Shown here: in pieces, positions 27,348 to 35,714 of the stretch
Position numbering within the stretch: position 1 is the stretch's first letter
Layout of the letters: the number at the start of each line of letters is the position of its first letter
Assembly (NCBI RefSeq): GCF_008843165.1
Contig: NZ_CP044427.1
Coordinates: 310,001-374,000 of the forward strand
DNA from: Ornithinimicrobium pratense
Lineage (GTDB): Bacteria; Actinomycetota; Actinomycetes; Actinomycetales; Dermatophilaceae
Direction of reading: 5' to 3'
Length of the DNA stretch: 64,000 nucleotides
Notes under the pieces: generated by a model
Seen by the model: the letters and a program-made list of their open reading frames with translations, nothing else
Databases searched by the model: none
Told to the model about the DNA's origin: nothing
Program-made: the position numbers and the translations under genes

Positions 27348-27439
27348 GGGTCCGTCCTACCACGGCCCGAGTGTGGATCACCTTCGGTGGTCCCGGACGG
27401 ACGGGGCGTCCGCGCGGGCGGGCCTTGTAGGGTCGAGAC

Positions 27440-27604
27440 ATGACGAACCAGCAGTGGGAATACGCCACCGTCCCTCTTCTCATCCACGCCACCAAGCAGA
27501 TCCTCGACCAGTGGGGCGAGGACGGCTGGGAACTCGTCCAGGTCGTGCCTGGCCCCGGCGAGGGCAGCAACCTGGTTGCCTACCTCAAGCGCCCGAAGGG
27601 TTGA
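27440..27604 (+). CDS. DUF4177 small protein
   Basis: A 54-residue protein (MTNQQWEYATVPLLIH..., then WGEDGWELVQVVPG and NLVAYLKRPKG) matching the DUF4177 pattern of an EY-x-V strand, a helix and a DGWELV strand. Its role is unknown. TAGGGT at 27428-27433 lies 6 nt before the ATG, so the transcript is probably leaderless. It heads a tight operon with ridA, a Nudix hydrolase and an MBL-fold protein, separated from ridA by only four bases. A homologous small gene precedes ridA in many actinobacteria. Confidence 0.88.
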   Translation: MTNQQWEYATVPLLIHATKQILDQWGEDGWELVQVVPGPGEGSNLVAYLKRPKG

Positions 27605-27608
27605 TCGC

Positions 27609-28100
27609 GTGAGCACCGAGAGTGCGCCGAGCGGGGTCGAGCAGCGCCTGGCCGACCTGGGCCTGAGGGTTCCCGAGGTCGTCGCACCGGTGGCGGCCTA
27701 CGTGCCGGCCGTGCGCCACGGCGACCTGGTGTTCACCTCCGGCCAGCTGCCCTTCGTCGACGGCAAGCTGCCGGCGACGGGCAAGGTCGGCGAGGGGGAG
27801 GATCTGGTCAGCCCGGAGGAGGCCGCCCGGCTGGCCGGCATCTGCGCCCTCAACGCCATTGCCGCGGTGCGCGCCCAGGTGGGTGACCTGGACCGGGTGA
27901 CGCGGGTGGTCAAGGTCGTCGGGTTCGTGGCCAGCGACCCCGCCTTCACCGGGCAGCCGGCAGTCATCAACGGCGCCTCCGAGCTGCTGGGCCAGGCCTT
28001 CGGCGACGCGGGCGTGCACGCCCGTTCGGCCGTCGGTGTCGCGGTGCTGCCCATGGACACCCCCGTCGAGGTGGAGATCGTCGTCGCCGTCGGCGACTGA
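27609..28100 (+). CDS. RidA-family enamine/imine deaminase
   Basis: A 163-residue member of the RidA/YjgF family, which hydrolyses reactive enamine intermediates from PLP enzymes. The family core is seen in VRHGDLVFTSGQLPFVDGK, the central LNAIAAVRAQVGDLDRVTRVVKV and the end RSAVGVAVLPMDTPVEVEIV with the usual arginine. It is the longer actinobacterial subtype with an N-terminal helix. GTG 27609 is chosen for its spacing to the DUF4177 stop and the N-terminus it gives. It is the second gene of a four-gene operon; the Nudix gene begins five bases after its stop. Confidence 0.92.
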   Translation: MSTESAPSGVEQRLADLGLRVPEVVAPVAAYVPAVRHGDLVFTSGQLPFVDGKLPATGKVGEGEDLVSPEEAARLAGICALNAIAAVRAQVGDLDRVTRVVKVVGFVASDPAFTGQPAVINGASELLGQAFGDAGVHARSAVGVAVLPMDTPVEVEIVVAVGD

Positions 28101-28105
28101 TCTGC

Positions 28106-29044
28106 GTGCCCGAGCCGACCGCGGACCTGAGCTTTCCTGGCCAGCCGGCCGCATACCGCGACTTCGTCCTGCCGCCGCCCGTCGACCGGCACTCCCAGGA
28201 GTGGCTGGACATCCCGCAGGAGCAGCGCACGGTGGCCGTGCCGCGCGCCTCGGCGACGGTGATGCTGCTGCGCGAGCCGCACGGGCGGGCGGGCCAGGGG
28301 CCGCCGGAGGTGTTCGTGCTGCGCCGGGTGCTCGGCATGCCGTTCGCACCCGGGATGATCGCCTTCCCCGGCGGCGGCGTCGACCCCCGCGACGCCGACC
28401 CCGACCTGCCGTGGGCCGGTCCCGGGCCGCAGCGCTGGGCGGAGCGGCTGGCGACGGATGAGGCGACGGCGCGCGAGCTGGTCTGCGCGGCGGCCCGCGA
28501 GCTGTTCGAGGAGTGCGGGGTGCTCATCGCCGGACCCGGCGCCGGCGAGCTGGTCGAGGACCTCACCGGCCCGGAGTGGCGGCGGGAGCGGGATGCGTTG
28601 CTGGACCGCTCCCAGGGCTTCGCCGAGCTGCTGACCCGGCGGGGTCTGGTGCTGCGCACCGACCTGCTGTCGCTGCGCGCCCACTGGACCACCCCGGTGT
28701 GCGAGCCGCGACGCTACGACACTCGTTTCTTCGCCGCGCGGCTGCCGCGGGGACAGCGGGCCGACGATGCGACCAGTGAGGCGGAGAGCGCCCGCTGGGA
28801 CGACCCGGCGTCCCTGCTGGCCGCGCAGGCCGAGGGAGCGGAGATCCTGCTGCCCCCGACCCAGGTGATGATCGAACAGCTCGCGCAGGTGCGGGACGTC
28901 GAGGCCTGGCTGGCCCAGGACGTCCCGGTCCACCGCGTCCAGCCCTGGCCCGCCTGGCGGGACGGCCGGCTGTGGATGCGCTCGCCGGTCGGGCCCGACG
29001 GGCACGGGCTGCCGGGGTCGAGAGCACCGGAAGGGCTGGGCTGA
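28106..29044 (+). CDS. Nudix hydrolase, long form
   Basis: A 312-residue Nudix protein. The box begins AFPGGGVDPRD and ends AARELFEECGVLIAG, with an insertion of about 35 residues between its two halves, as in NUDT19-like coenzyme A diphosphatases. A second conserved block, LLSLRAHWTTPVCEPRRYDT, precedes FFAARLPRGQ. The substrate may be an acyl-CoA or nucleotide diphosphate. GTG 28106 follows ridA by five bases and the stop overlaps the next gene's ATG (TGATG). It belongs to the conserved cluster upstream of crp in actinobacteria. Confidence 0.88.
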   Translation: MPEPTADLSFPGQPAAYRDFVLPPPVDRHSQEWLDIPQEQRTVAVPRASATVMLLREPHGRAGQGPPEVFVLRRVLGMPFAPGMIAFPGGGVDPRDADPDLPWAGPGPQRWAERLATDEATARELVCAAARELFEECGVLIAGPGAGELVEDLTGPEWRRERDALLDRSQGFAELLTRRGLVLRTDLLSLRAHWTTPVCEPRRYDTRFFAARLPRGQRADDATSEAESARWDDPASLLAAQAEGAEILLPPTQVMIEQLAQVRDVEAWLAQDVPVHRVQPWPAWRDGRLWMRSPVGPDGHGLPGSRAPEGLG

Positions 29045-29904
29045 TGCGGCCGGTCGGTCCGGCGGACCCGTCCTGGCGGGGCGGGCCGTGGGGGGATCGC
29101 ACGCACGCCGTGTTGTGCCCCAACCCCTCCCCGATGACCCTCGAGGGCACCAACACCTGGGTGCTCGCCGAGCCCGGCAGCGAGGCGGTCGTCGTCGTCG
29201 ACCCCGGTCCGCTGCACGAGGAGCACCTGCAGTCGGTGCTGCGGCACGTGCGTGACCGCGGCGCCCGGGTCACCCTCACCTTGCTCACCCACGGGCATGC
29301 CGACCACGCGGAGTCGGCGGACCGTTGGGCCGAGTTGACCGCTGCCCCGGTCCGCGCCGTCGGCCGCGGCCACGACGATCTCACTGAGGGCGAGCTGCTG
29401 CGGGTGGGCGGGCTGGAGCTCCTGGTGGTCCCCACACCCGGCCACACCGCCGACTCAGTCTCCTTCCTGCTGCCGGCCGAGCAGGTGCTGCTCACCGGGG
29501 ACACCGTGCTGGGGCGGGGGACCACGGTGGTGGCCTACCCGGATGGCGACCTCACCTCATACCTGGAGTCCCTGCAGCGGCTGCGCGACCTGACCGGCTC
29601 CGGCGCGGCGGCCAGCATCGCCCCCGGCCACGGGCCGGTCGTGCCGGACGCCGCCGGGACGGTCGAGCACTACTGGGAGCACCGTCATCAGCGGCTGGAC
29701 CAGGTCCGCGACGCGGTGCGGGCGCTGCACGCGCCCGGCGGCGCCGATGCCTTCCCCCACGCCTCCCGCGACCTGGCGGACCTGGTCGTCGAGCGGGTGT
29801 ACGCCGACGTCCCCCGCGCCGTCTGGCCGGCGGCCCGCCTCTCGGTGCTGGCCCAGCTGGACTACCTGGGCCACCTCGACCATCCCGCACCGGACGCCGG
29901 TTGA
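29044..29904 (+). CDS. MBL-fold metallohydrolase (LACTB2-like)
   Basis: A 286-residue metallo-beta-lactamase fold enzyme. Metal ligands are in LLTHGHADHAESADRW (H-x-H-x-D-H), VPTPGHTADSVSFLLP, LTGDTVLGRGT and SIAPGHGPV, and the C-terminal region is the small winged-helix domain of LACTB2-type hydrolases. That subgroup includes RNA endonucleases and hydrolases of glyoxalase type; the substrate is not set here. It overlaps the Nudix gene by one base. In Mycobacterium its counterpart (Rv3677c) lies next to crp, as here apart from intervening genes. Confidence 0.9.
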   Translation: MRPVGPADPSWRGGPWGDRTHAVLCPNPSPMTLEGTNTWVLAEPGSEAVVVVDPGPLHEEHLQSVLRHVRDRGARVTLTLLTHGHADHAESADRWAELTAAPVRAVGRGHDDLTEGELLRVGGLELLVVPTPGHTADSVSFLLPAEQVLLTGDTVLGRGTTVVAYPDGDLTSYLESLQRLRDLTGSGAAASIAPGHGPVVPDAAGTVEHYWEHRHQRLDQVRDAVRALHAPGGADAFPHASRDLADLVVERVYADVPRAVWPAARLSVLAQLDYLGHLDHPAPDAG

Positions 29905-29970
29905 TCCCGCGCGGGACGTCGGCAAGCCCCGCGCCGGACGTCGACAGCCCCGCACCCAACGCCCGAGAAC
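29884..29970. repeat. degenerate 22-base tandem repeat over the MBL gene stop
   Basis: Four units begin CCCGCACCGGACG, CCCGCGCGGGACG, CCCGCGCCGGACG and CCCGCACCCAACG at 29884, 29906, 29928 and 29949, giving a period of 22, 22 and 21 bases. The first unit contains the last codons and stop of the MBL gene. Slippage duplication is a likely origin; no function is evident. Confidence 0.5.
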
Positions 29971-30487
29971 CGCATTGCCGTTCGGTGAGCGCGGAACAGG
30001 CCGGCGATGCCGGCCAGACTCGGCACGATGCGCCACGTCCTGGTCACCCGAGGCGCATGATCAGGCGGTGGCGCGCCACGACTCGTTCAGGACCAAGCGG
30101 TCGGTGAGGAGCACACGGAGACCGGCCTCTCGGGTGCGCCTCGATGATCTCATCGCGAGATGGTGAGGAGCGGGAGCCCCCGGTGGACCTCCGCCGAGAC
30201 GTGGGGCCTGTGGGGAATCGAGGCCGCCGGGATTGGCCGGGGCCGGCCCAGACCACCCTCGACTTCGACAGGTGGGTATGGCTCGACGACAGCGGCCGCT
30301 GCCAGTGGGCGCCTGGACGTGACCGCCAGCCAGGCCCGCGCCACAGGCGAGACTTCCTGTCCGCGACCGGAAGGACTGCGGAGCCTGGGGTGATCGGAAG
30401 AGCTGTTCGGCCCACGGCTAGTGCCACATTCTCGCGCGCGGCCCGGGGATCAGCTGCAGGCCGATCGGCCAACTCTGACTTGCGTGC
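29971..30487. other. gap without a recognised gene
   Basis: About 520 bases with no family-like protein. One plus-strand frame from 30144 contains TTLDFDRWVWLDDSGRCQW, which looks coding-like but leads into poor sequence, and a short minus-strand frame (30158-30066) reads MRSSRRTREAGLRVLLTDRL. Either may be the debris of an old gene. No terminator or RNA was recognised. Confidence 0.4.
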
Positions 30488-30503
30488 AGTGACCAAGGTC
30501 ACC
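30488..30503. promoter_or_regulatory. putative CRP-type binding site upstream of the DUF1540 gene
   Basis: AGTGACCAAGGTCACC contains GTGA-N6-TCAC, the core of the cAMP-receptor-protein consensus TGTGA-N6-TCACA, as a perfect dyad. It is 41 bases before the DUF1540 start, where it could act at the promoter. A CRP-family gene lies 2.7 kb downstream. Based on motif match only. Confidence 0.5.
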
Positions 30504-30543
30504 GGAGCACAGTGGGGAGGATCAACCACGCAAGGAGTCAGAC

Positions 30544-30828
30544 ATGACTGCTCTGGCGACGGTGGCCGACTGCACGGTCACCCAGTGTTCCTTCAACCAC
30601 GACGGCTCCGCCGACGCGATTACCGTCGGCGCCAACGGCTCCGAGGCGCCCTGCACCACGCTCATCTCCCTCGACGAGCGTGGCGGGCTGCCGACCGCGT
30701 CGGCCCACGTCGGCGCCTGCCAGCGCATCGACTGCACCCACAACGAGCACCTGATGTGCGCGGCCCCCTCGGTGATGATCGGGTCAGGCCCCGACACCGC
30801 GGACTGTCTCACCTTCCAGCCCGCCTGA
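30544..30828 (+). CDS. DUF1540 cysteine-rich protein
   Basis: A 94-residue protein with two DUF1540 units: DCTVTQCSFNHDGSADAITV ending in PCTTL, and QRIDCTHNEHLMCAAPSVMI ending in DCLTF. The spaced cysteines suggest metal or disulfide binding; the role is unknown. An AAGGAG Shine-Dalgarno lies at ideal distance from the ATG, unlike the many leaderless starts nearby. A CRP-like dyad at 30488-30503 suggests control by the Crp protein encoded downstream. Its stop is 19 bases from the converging VWA lipoprotein gene. Confidence 0.88.
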   Translation: MTALATVADCTVTQCSFNHDGSADAITVGANGSEAPCTTLISLDERGGLPTASAHVGACQRIDCTHNEHLMCAAPSVMIGSGPDTADCLTFQPA

Positions 30829-30847
30829 CGGCACGGCCGGCTCGGCA

Positions 30848-32470
30848 TCAGTCCTCGTCGCCGGGCGGGCCCGTCGGCCCCGCGGCCTGGGCCGACTCGA
30901 GGAACGCCAGCGCCTCGGCCGCCCCGTTGACCTCGAGCTGCGCCAGGTGCTCCGCCTCGGCCTGCAGGTCGGCGAGGGTGAAGCCGCGATCGGCGGCCGT
31001 GCTGGTGCCCTTGAGCAGCTCGGCGGTGTCGGAGACCAGGGCCGCCAGACGCAGGGAGCTGCTCGCCTCGGCGCCGGGCCAGCTGATCGCCGCGTCCAGC
31101 TGGGTGGCCTCGCCGCCAGCCCGGTCGGCCCAGCGCAGGCTCACCGTCCCCAGCTGCTGCCCGGGCGCGGCGTCGTTGACCGGCTGCACCTCATACAGGG
31201 CGCTGACCTGGTGGCCGGCCCCCAGCTCGCCGGCATCCACCGCGTCGTCGGTGAAGTCGGAGTCGTCCAGCCGGCGGTTCTCGTAGCCGATCAGCCGATA
31301 GCGCTCCACCTGCTCCTCGTCGAAGACGACCTGCGCCTTGGTGTCGTAGGCGACCACGTGCAGCGTCGGGGTGAGCTCGTCGACGAAGAGGCGCTCGGCC
31401 TCCTCGAAGGTGTCGACGTAGGAGTAGAAGCCGTTGCCCTGGTTGGCCAGCTGCTCCATCAGCCGGTCGTTGTAGTTGCCCATGCCGTAGCCGACGGTGA
31501 CCAGGTGGATGCCCTCGTCGCTGGCCCGGGTGATCTGGTCGGTCAGCACCGCCGGGTCGGTGACGCCGACGTTGGCCACCCCGTCCGAGGCGAGCACCAC
31601 GACGTTGACCGCCTCCGGGTCATAGCTCTCCCGCGCCTGCTCGTAGCCGAGCAGCAGTCCGGCCTCCATGTTGGTGCTGCCACCCGGCTCCAGGGCCTCG
31701 ATCGCCTCGACGATCGACGCGAGCTCGGAGACCGGCGTGGGGACCAGCAGCGGCTCCGCGTCGGAGCCGTAGACGACGATCGCGATGGTGTCGTCCGGGC
31801 GCAGGTTGGTCGCGAGCAGCGCGAGCGAGGACTGCACCAGGCCGAGGCGCTCGCGGATGTTCATCGAGCCGGAGGTGTCGATGACGAAGGTGACGTTCGC
31901 CGCGGGCCGGTCCTCGGCGGACAGCTGCTCGGTGCTCACCCCGACCCGCACCGTCGTCGTGCCCTCGCCGCCGCGCGGGGAGGCCGCGGACTCCACGGTC
32001 AGGCCGAGCGCGCCGTCGGTCGGCGCCGGGTCACCGTAGTCGAAGGAGTTGACCCACTCCTCGATCCGGATCGAGTCCGGCTCCGGACGGTGGCCGTTGT
32101 CGACGAAGGTCCGGGCGACCGAGAACGAGCCCGTGTCGACGTCCAGCGCGAAGGTGGACTCGCGGTCCGAGGCGGTCTGCACCCACCCGGGGTCACCGAC
32201 GTCGACGAAGACGTTGTCGTCCAGGAAGCCCGGCTCGGGCGGCAGGACGTCCGGTCCCGCCTCGGCCGAGTCCCCGCTGCTCGCGTCCACCGCGACGGGC
32301 GCGTGTGCGCCGCCGGCTGCGGAGTCCCGGTCGATCTGCGCGTCGTAGTCCTCGTAGTAGCTGCGCGGGTCCAGGTCCGGACCGCTCGGTGCCGGGTCTG
32401 CCCCCACCGAGCAGGCCGTGACCCCCAGGCCCGCTGCCAGCACCGCTGCCATCACTCGTGTCGTTCCCAT
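30848..32470 (-). CDS. VWA-domain lipoprotein (YfbK-like)
   Basis: A 540-residue exported lipoprotein. The signal peptide MGTTRVMAAVLAAGLGVTAC ends in a lipobox with the lipidated Cys20, which favours ATG 32470 over the TTG at 32527. An acidic linker is followed by a region with TFALDVDTGSFSVARTFVDN and IRIEEWVNSFDYG (the YfbK-type N-domain) and a von Willebrand A domain with the MIDAS motif DTSGSMN and later VVLASDGVANVG. The C-terminal part is the family's DUF3520-like region (QVSALYEVQP). Such proteins bind partners through a metal ion at the cell surface; the ligand is unknown. Confidence 0.85.
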   Translation of the reverse strand: MGTTRVMAAVLAAGLGVTACSVGADPAPSGPDLDPRSYYEDYDAQIDRDSAAGGAHAPVAVDASSGDSAEAGPDVLPPEPGFLDDNVFVDVGDPGWVQTASDRESTFALDVDTGSFSVARTFVDNGHRPEPDSIRIEEWVNSFDYGDPAPTDGALGLTVESAASPRGGEGTTTVRVGVSTEQLSAEDRPAANVTFVIDTSGSMNIRERLGLVQSSLALLATNLRPDDTIAIVVYGSDAEPLLVPTPVSELASIVEAIEALEPGGSTNMEAGLLLGYEQARESYDPEAVNVVVLASDGVANVGVTDPAVLTDQITRASDEGIHLVTVGYGMGNYNDRLMEQLANQGNGFYSYVDTFEEAERLFVDELTPTLHVVAYDTKAQVVFDEEQVERYRLIGYENRRLDDSDFTDDAVDAGELGAGHQVSALYEVQPVNDAAPGQQLGTVSLRWADRAGGEATQLDAAISWPGAEASSSLRLAALVSDTAELLKGTSTAADRGFTLADLQAEAEHLAQLEVNGAAEALAFLESAQAAGPTGPPGDED

Positions 32471-32591
32471 GATGGGCAGACGGCTCGGGGCACCGGCCGG
32501 TTCCGTGCTCAGGTCAGGATTCGGCAACCATGAGCTTGGGGCCGCCCGGCGGCCGGCCGAAGAGCTGGCCGGTATGGGGTGGGTCAGGCCG

Positions 32592-33269
32592 TCAGCGGGC
32601 GCGTCGACGCAGCCGGTCCAGGTCGACCAGCGTGACGGCCTTGGCGCCCAGGACCAGCCAGCCCCGGTGCGCGAAGTCGGCCAGCGCCTTGTTCACCGTC
32701 TCCCGGCTCGCGCCGACCAGCTGGGCGAGCTCTTCCTGGGTCAGCTCGTGGGCGACGAGGACGCCCCCGTCGACCCGCTGGCCGAACTTGTCCGACAGGT
32801 CCAGCAGGGCCTTGGCCACCCGTCCCGGCACGTCGGTGAAGACCAGGTCCGACAGGCCCTCGTTGGTCCGGCGCAGCCGGTGGGCCAGACCGGCCAGCAT
32901 CTGCATGGCGACCTCGGGATGCTCGACGAGGAAGGCGCGCAGGGCCTCGTTGCCCAGGGAGATGAACTCGGTGTCGGAGACGACGTAGGCGGTGGACAAC
33001 CGGGGACCGGGGTCGAACAGACTCAACTCGCCGAACATCTCGCCAGGGCCCAGGACCGCCAGCAGGTTCTCCCGGCCGTCGCCGGAGGTCCGGGCCAGCT
33101 TCACCTTGCCGCTCATGATGACGTAGAGCGAGTCGCCGGCGTCACCCTCCTGGAAGACCACCTCGCCGCGGGCCAGGCGTCGAGGTGTCATCGACGCCAT
33201 GAGCCGCTCGGCGGTCTCTTCGTCGAGGGCGGCGAACAGCGGTGCTCTCATCACTACATGCCGGTCCAC
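32592..33269 (-). CDS. crp: Crp/Fnr-family cAMP receptor protein
   Basis: A global regulator of 225 residues. The cyclic-nucleotide-binding domain shows FQEGDAGDSLYVIMSGKVKL and GEMFGELSLFDPGPRLSTAY (phosphate-binding cassette), and the C-terminal winged helix reads LTQEELAQLVGASRETVNKA, ending in the actinobacterial tail LVDLDRLRRRAR. The GTG at 33269 (VDRHVVMRAPLFAALD) aligns with typical actinobacterial Crp starts; the frame continues upstream to 33326 but those residues are not family-like. It diverges from nth, as in M. tuberculosis (Rv3676/Rv3674c). A GTGA-N6-TCAC site upstream of the DUF1540 gene is a candidate target. Confidence 0.94.
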   Translation of the reverse strand: MDRHVVMRAPLFAALDEETAERLMASMTPRRLARGEVVFQEGDAGDSLYVIMSGKVKLARTSGDGRENLLAVLGPGEMFGELSLFDPGPRLSTAYVVSDTEFISLGNEALRAFLVEHPEVAMQMLAGLAHRLRRTNEGLSDLVFTDVPGRVAKALLDLSDKFGQRVDGGVLVAHELTQEELAQLVGASRETVNKALADFAHRGWLVLGAKAVTLVDLDRLRRRAR

Positions 33270-33341
33270 CCACTCATCGTGCCACGTCAGGGCGCAGGTG
33301 GTCGGAACCAGTGTGTCGGAGGTCACGTCTAGGCTGGCCGG

Positions 33342-34106
33342 GTGAGCTCACCAGACAGCGACCGCCCCGTGGAGGGCGCGGCCCTCAGCGCCATGCCTTC
33401 GACGCCGCCGGGGGAGAGCCCGCTGGCCTTGAAGCGGCGGGCGCGCAGAATGGCCCGGGTCCTTGCCGAGCGCTACCCGGATGCCGACTGCGAGCTGGAC
33501 TTCCAGGACGCCTACCAGCTGCTCGTCGCGACCGTGTTGTCCGCGCAGACCACCGACGTCCGGGTCAACGGTGTGACCCCCCTGCTGTTCGCCCGCTACC
33601 CCGACGCCGCGGCCCTGGCCGGTGCCGACCGGGAGGAGCTGGAGTCGATCATCAAGCCGACCGGCTTCTACCGCGCCAAGACCACCTCGCTGCTCGGCCT
33701 GGGCGCGGCGCTGGTGGAGCGCTTCGACGGGCAGGTCCCGCGGCGACTGCCGGACCTGGTCAGCCTGCCCGGGGTCGGGCGCAAGACCGCGAACGTCGTG
33801 CTGGGCAACGCCTTCGGGGTGCCGGGCATCACCGTCGACACGCACGTGGGCCGACTGGTCCGCAGGTTCGGCTGGACCGACGAGGAGGACCCGGTCAAGG
33901 TCGAGCACGCCATCGGGGCCCTGCTGCCGCGCAGGGACTGGACCCAGATGTCCCACGTGCTGATCTTCCACGGCCGGCGCACCTGCCACGCCCGCCGACC
34001 CGCCTGCGGGGCGTGCCCGGTCGCCCGGCTCTGCCCCTCCTACGGCGTGGGCGAGACCCAGCCGGAAGCGGCGGCGGCGTTGGTGCGCACGGCAGGACGC
34101 GGGTGA
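33342..34106 (+). CDS. nth: endonuclease III
   Basis: A 254-residue base-excision repair glycosylase/AP lyase that removes oxidised pyrimidines. The helix-hairpin-helix [13 protein letters not shown] contains catalytic Lys148, Asp166 lies in [10 protein letters not shown], and four cysteines (215, 222, 225, 231) in C-x6-C-x2-C-x5-C hold the [4Fe-4S] cluster. The first ~30 residues are a polar extension beyond the E. coli enzyme. The GTG start at 33342 is 6 nt after a TAGGCT box (33330-33335), so translation is probably leaderless. The CoA-type Nudix gene follows seven bases after the stop. Confidence 0.96.
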   Translation: MSSPDSDRPVEGAALSAMPSTPPGESPLALKRRARRMARVLAERYPDADCELDFQDAYQLLVATVLSAQTTDVRVNGVTPLLFARYPDAAALAGADREELESIIKPTGFYRAKTTSLLGLGAALVERFDGQVPRRLPDLVSLPGVGRKTANVVLGNAFGVPGITVDTHVGRLVRRFGWTDEEDPVKVEHAIGALLPRRDWTQMSHVLIFHGRRTCHARRPACGACPVARLCPSYGVGETQPEAAAALVRTAGRG

Positions 34107-34113
34107 GGCGGGG

Positions 34114-34773
34114 ATGACGGCATACCCACCGCCCCGGTGGCTGACCGACCTGGCGCAGCACCTGCCGACACTGCCGGGGGAGCGGTTCAGCCGGTTCCTG
34201 CCACCTCCGGAGGGCGGGCGCCGGCACTCGGCGGTGCTGGTGCTCTTCGCCCCGGACGTCCAGGGCCCCGGCGGCGCCGACGAGACGACGGTGGTCATCA
34301 CCGAGCGGGCGCACACCATGCGCTCCCACGCAGGGCAGCCAGCCTTCCCCGGCGGCGGAAGCGAGGAGGGTGACGCCGGGCCGGCCGACACCGCGCTGCG
34401 CGAGGCGTGGGAAGAGGTGGACCTGGATCCTGCCTCGGTTGACGTCCTCGCGCACCTGCCCACCCTGCACATCCCGGTGAGCGGGTATGACGTGACTCCG
34501 GTGCTGGGCTGGTGGCGCGAGCCCCGGCCCGGTTCCTTGTGGGCCAAGGACGAGACCGAGGTGGCCCGGGTGGTCCAGCCGACGCTGAGCTCGCTGCTGG
34601 ATCCCGCGGCCCGGTTCCGGGTAGGCCACCCCAGCGGGTTCGTGGGACCTGCGTGGGACGTCGACGGGCTGCTGGTCTGGGGGTTCACCGCCGGGCTGCT
34701 GGACACCCTGCTGGACCTCGCGGGCCTGACCCGGCCCTGGCAGGAGGGCGCCCCAACGCGGATGATCGGTTGA
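34114..34773 (+). CDS. CoA-diphosphatase-type Nudix hydrolase
   Basis: A 219-residue Nudix protein of the NudL/NUDT7 group, which cleaves coenzyme A to phosphopantetheine and ADP. The upstream CoA motif is seen as TMRSHAGQPAFPGG, followed by the box GGGSEEGDAGPADTALREAW with EEVDLDP. C-terminal LLVWGFTAGLLDTLLDLAGL is also family-typical. It lies seven bases after nth and shares its transcript, an order kept in mycobacteria (Rv3674c and Rv3672c, with a thioredoxin-like gene between). The serine protease gene marP, which usually follows, is absent. Confidence 0.9.
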   Translation: MTAYPPPRWLTDLAQHLPTLPGERFSRFLPPPEGGRRHSAVLVLFAPDVQGPGGADETTVVITERAHTMRSHAGQPAFPGGGSEEGDAGPADTALREAWEEVDLDPASVDVLAHLPTLHIPVSGYDVTPVLGWWREPRPGSLWAKDETEVARVVQPTLSSLLDPAARFRVGHPSGFVGPAWDVDGLLVWGFTAGLLDTLLDLAGLTRPWQEGAPTRMIG

Positions 34774-34812
34774 GTGAGCCCCTCGCGGCCTCGCTGGTCG
34801 GCGGCCCTGGGG

Positions 34813-35307
34813 TCAGCGAAGCGGGGCCGTGGCGCCGTCGCGCGTCGGCGGGACGGGCTCCGCGATCTCCGCGCGGTGCGGGGACTGGGCGGCGCCCTTG
34901 AGGGTGTCGACGGTCTGCTGCGCCTGGTCGATGGTCCTCTCCGGCTTGCCCTTGACCCGCTGCATAGCGTTCTTGCCGACGACAGCCAGAATGGCGGCGA
35001 CGACGAAGAGGACGCCGGCGACGATGAGCAGACCGGCCCACCAGTTGAGCCAGATGGCGATCACCCCGGCCAGGCCCAGGAACAGCAGGCCCAAGCCATA
35101 CAGGCCGAAGACCGCCGCGCCGGCGAGCATGCCTGCGCCCTTGCCGGCGTGCGACACGTCCTGCTTGATCTCGAGCTTCGCCAGCTCCAGCTCGCCGCGC
35201 ACGATCTGCGAGATGTCGGCGGAGACATCGGAGACGAGCTGTCCCAGGGTCCGGGAACTCGTGCCATCGGTCCGGGACTGCGGTGCGGGATCTACGGGGG
35301 TAGCCAT
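34813..35307 (-). CDS. phage-holin-3-6-type membrane protein (DUF1469)
   Basis: A 164-residue protein with an amphipathic helix (LGQLVSDVSADISQIVRGEL, then ELAKLEIKQDVSHAGKGAG) followed by two membrane helices (MLAGAAVFGLYGLGLLFLGL; WWAGLLIVAGVLFVVAAILA) and a polar tail ending KGKPERTIDQAQQTVDTLKG. Despite the family name it is a housekeeping actinobacterial envelope protein found near acs/crp, not a prophage gene, and no phage genes are near. ATG 35307 is the first start giving this order. It converges on the CoA-Nudix gene. Confidence 0.85.
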   Translation of the reverse strand: MATPVDPAPQSRTDGTSSRTLGQLVSDVSADISQIVRGELELAKLEIKQDVSHAGKGAGMLAGAAVFGLYGLGLLFLGLAGVIAIWLNWWAGLLIVAGVLFVVAAILAVVGKNAMQRVKGKPERTIDQAQQTVDTLKGAAQSPHRAEIAEPVPPTRDGATAPLR

Positions 35308-35714
35308 GCCTGGGATGCTAACGCGGCTGAGGCGTCGGTGCTTGCCAAAGGACGTCCTGCCAGATCGGCAGCAGGCCGTGCCGGGGGCCAGGGGCTGACG
35401 CGGTGGGACGGCGGCCCTTGGCGGGCACCGTGCGCAGGCCCCAGAACCACGATGCCCGCCCAGCACCCCCTGTTAGTGCCGGGCGGACACCGTGTCGACG
35501 AACCGGTCCCGTGACAGCCGGTGGGGCCACACCCCTTGCGGGGGGCCTCCTGTGGTCGATGCCTCAAGTGTCCCACGGGGGTCAGCGATACACCAACTCT
35601 CCCGGGTCAAGTTTGGGTAAAGACCCCCGGGTAACATCTGTGGCTCCTGTGACCAGAGTGAGGGGGGTCGGCGGGCGCGGCCGCGGGTGGCGTGGCCGCC
35701 GTAAGGTGGGTCCA
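35308..35714. other. intergenic region between holin-like and Fic-like genes
   Basis: No family-like protein is seen. The right part (35590-35640) is less G/C-rich and holds CCCGGGT repeats and a GGGTC...GACCC hairpin. A TAAGGT box (35702-35707) 7 nt before the GTG of the Fic-like gene is the likely promoter -10. In other actinobacteria acs often occupies this neighbourhood; it is missing. Confidence 0.45.

Noticed and set aside
34813..35307. Prophage holin
   Set aside because: The family name comes from a distant fold match; no endolysin, capsid or integrase gene is near, and the gene sits in a conserved chromosomal block.
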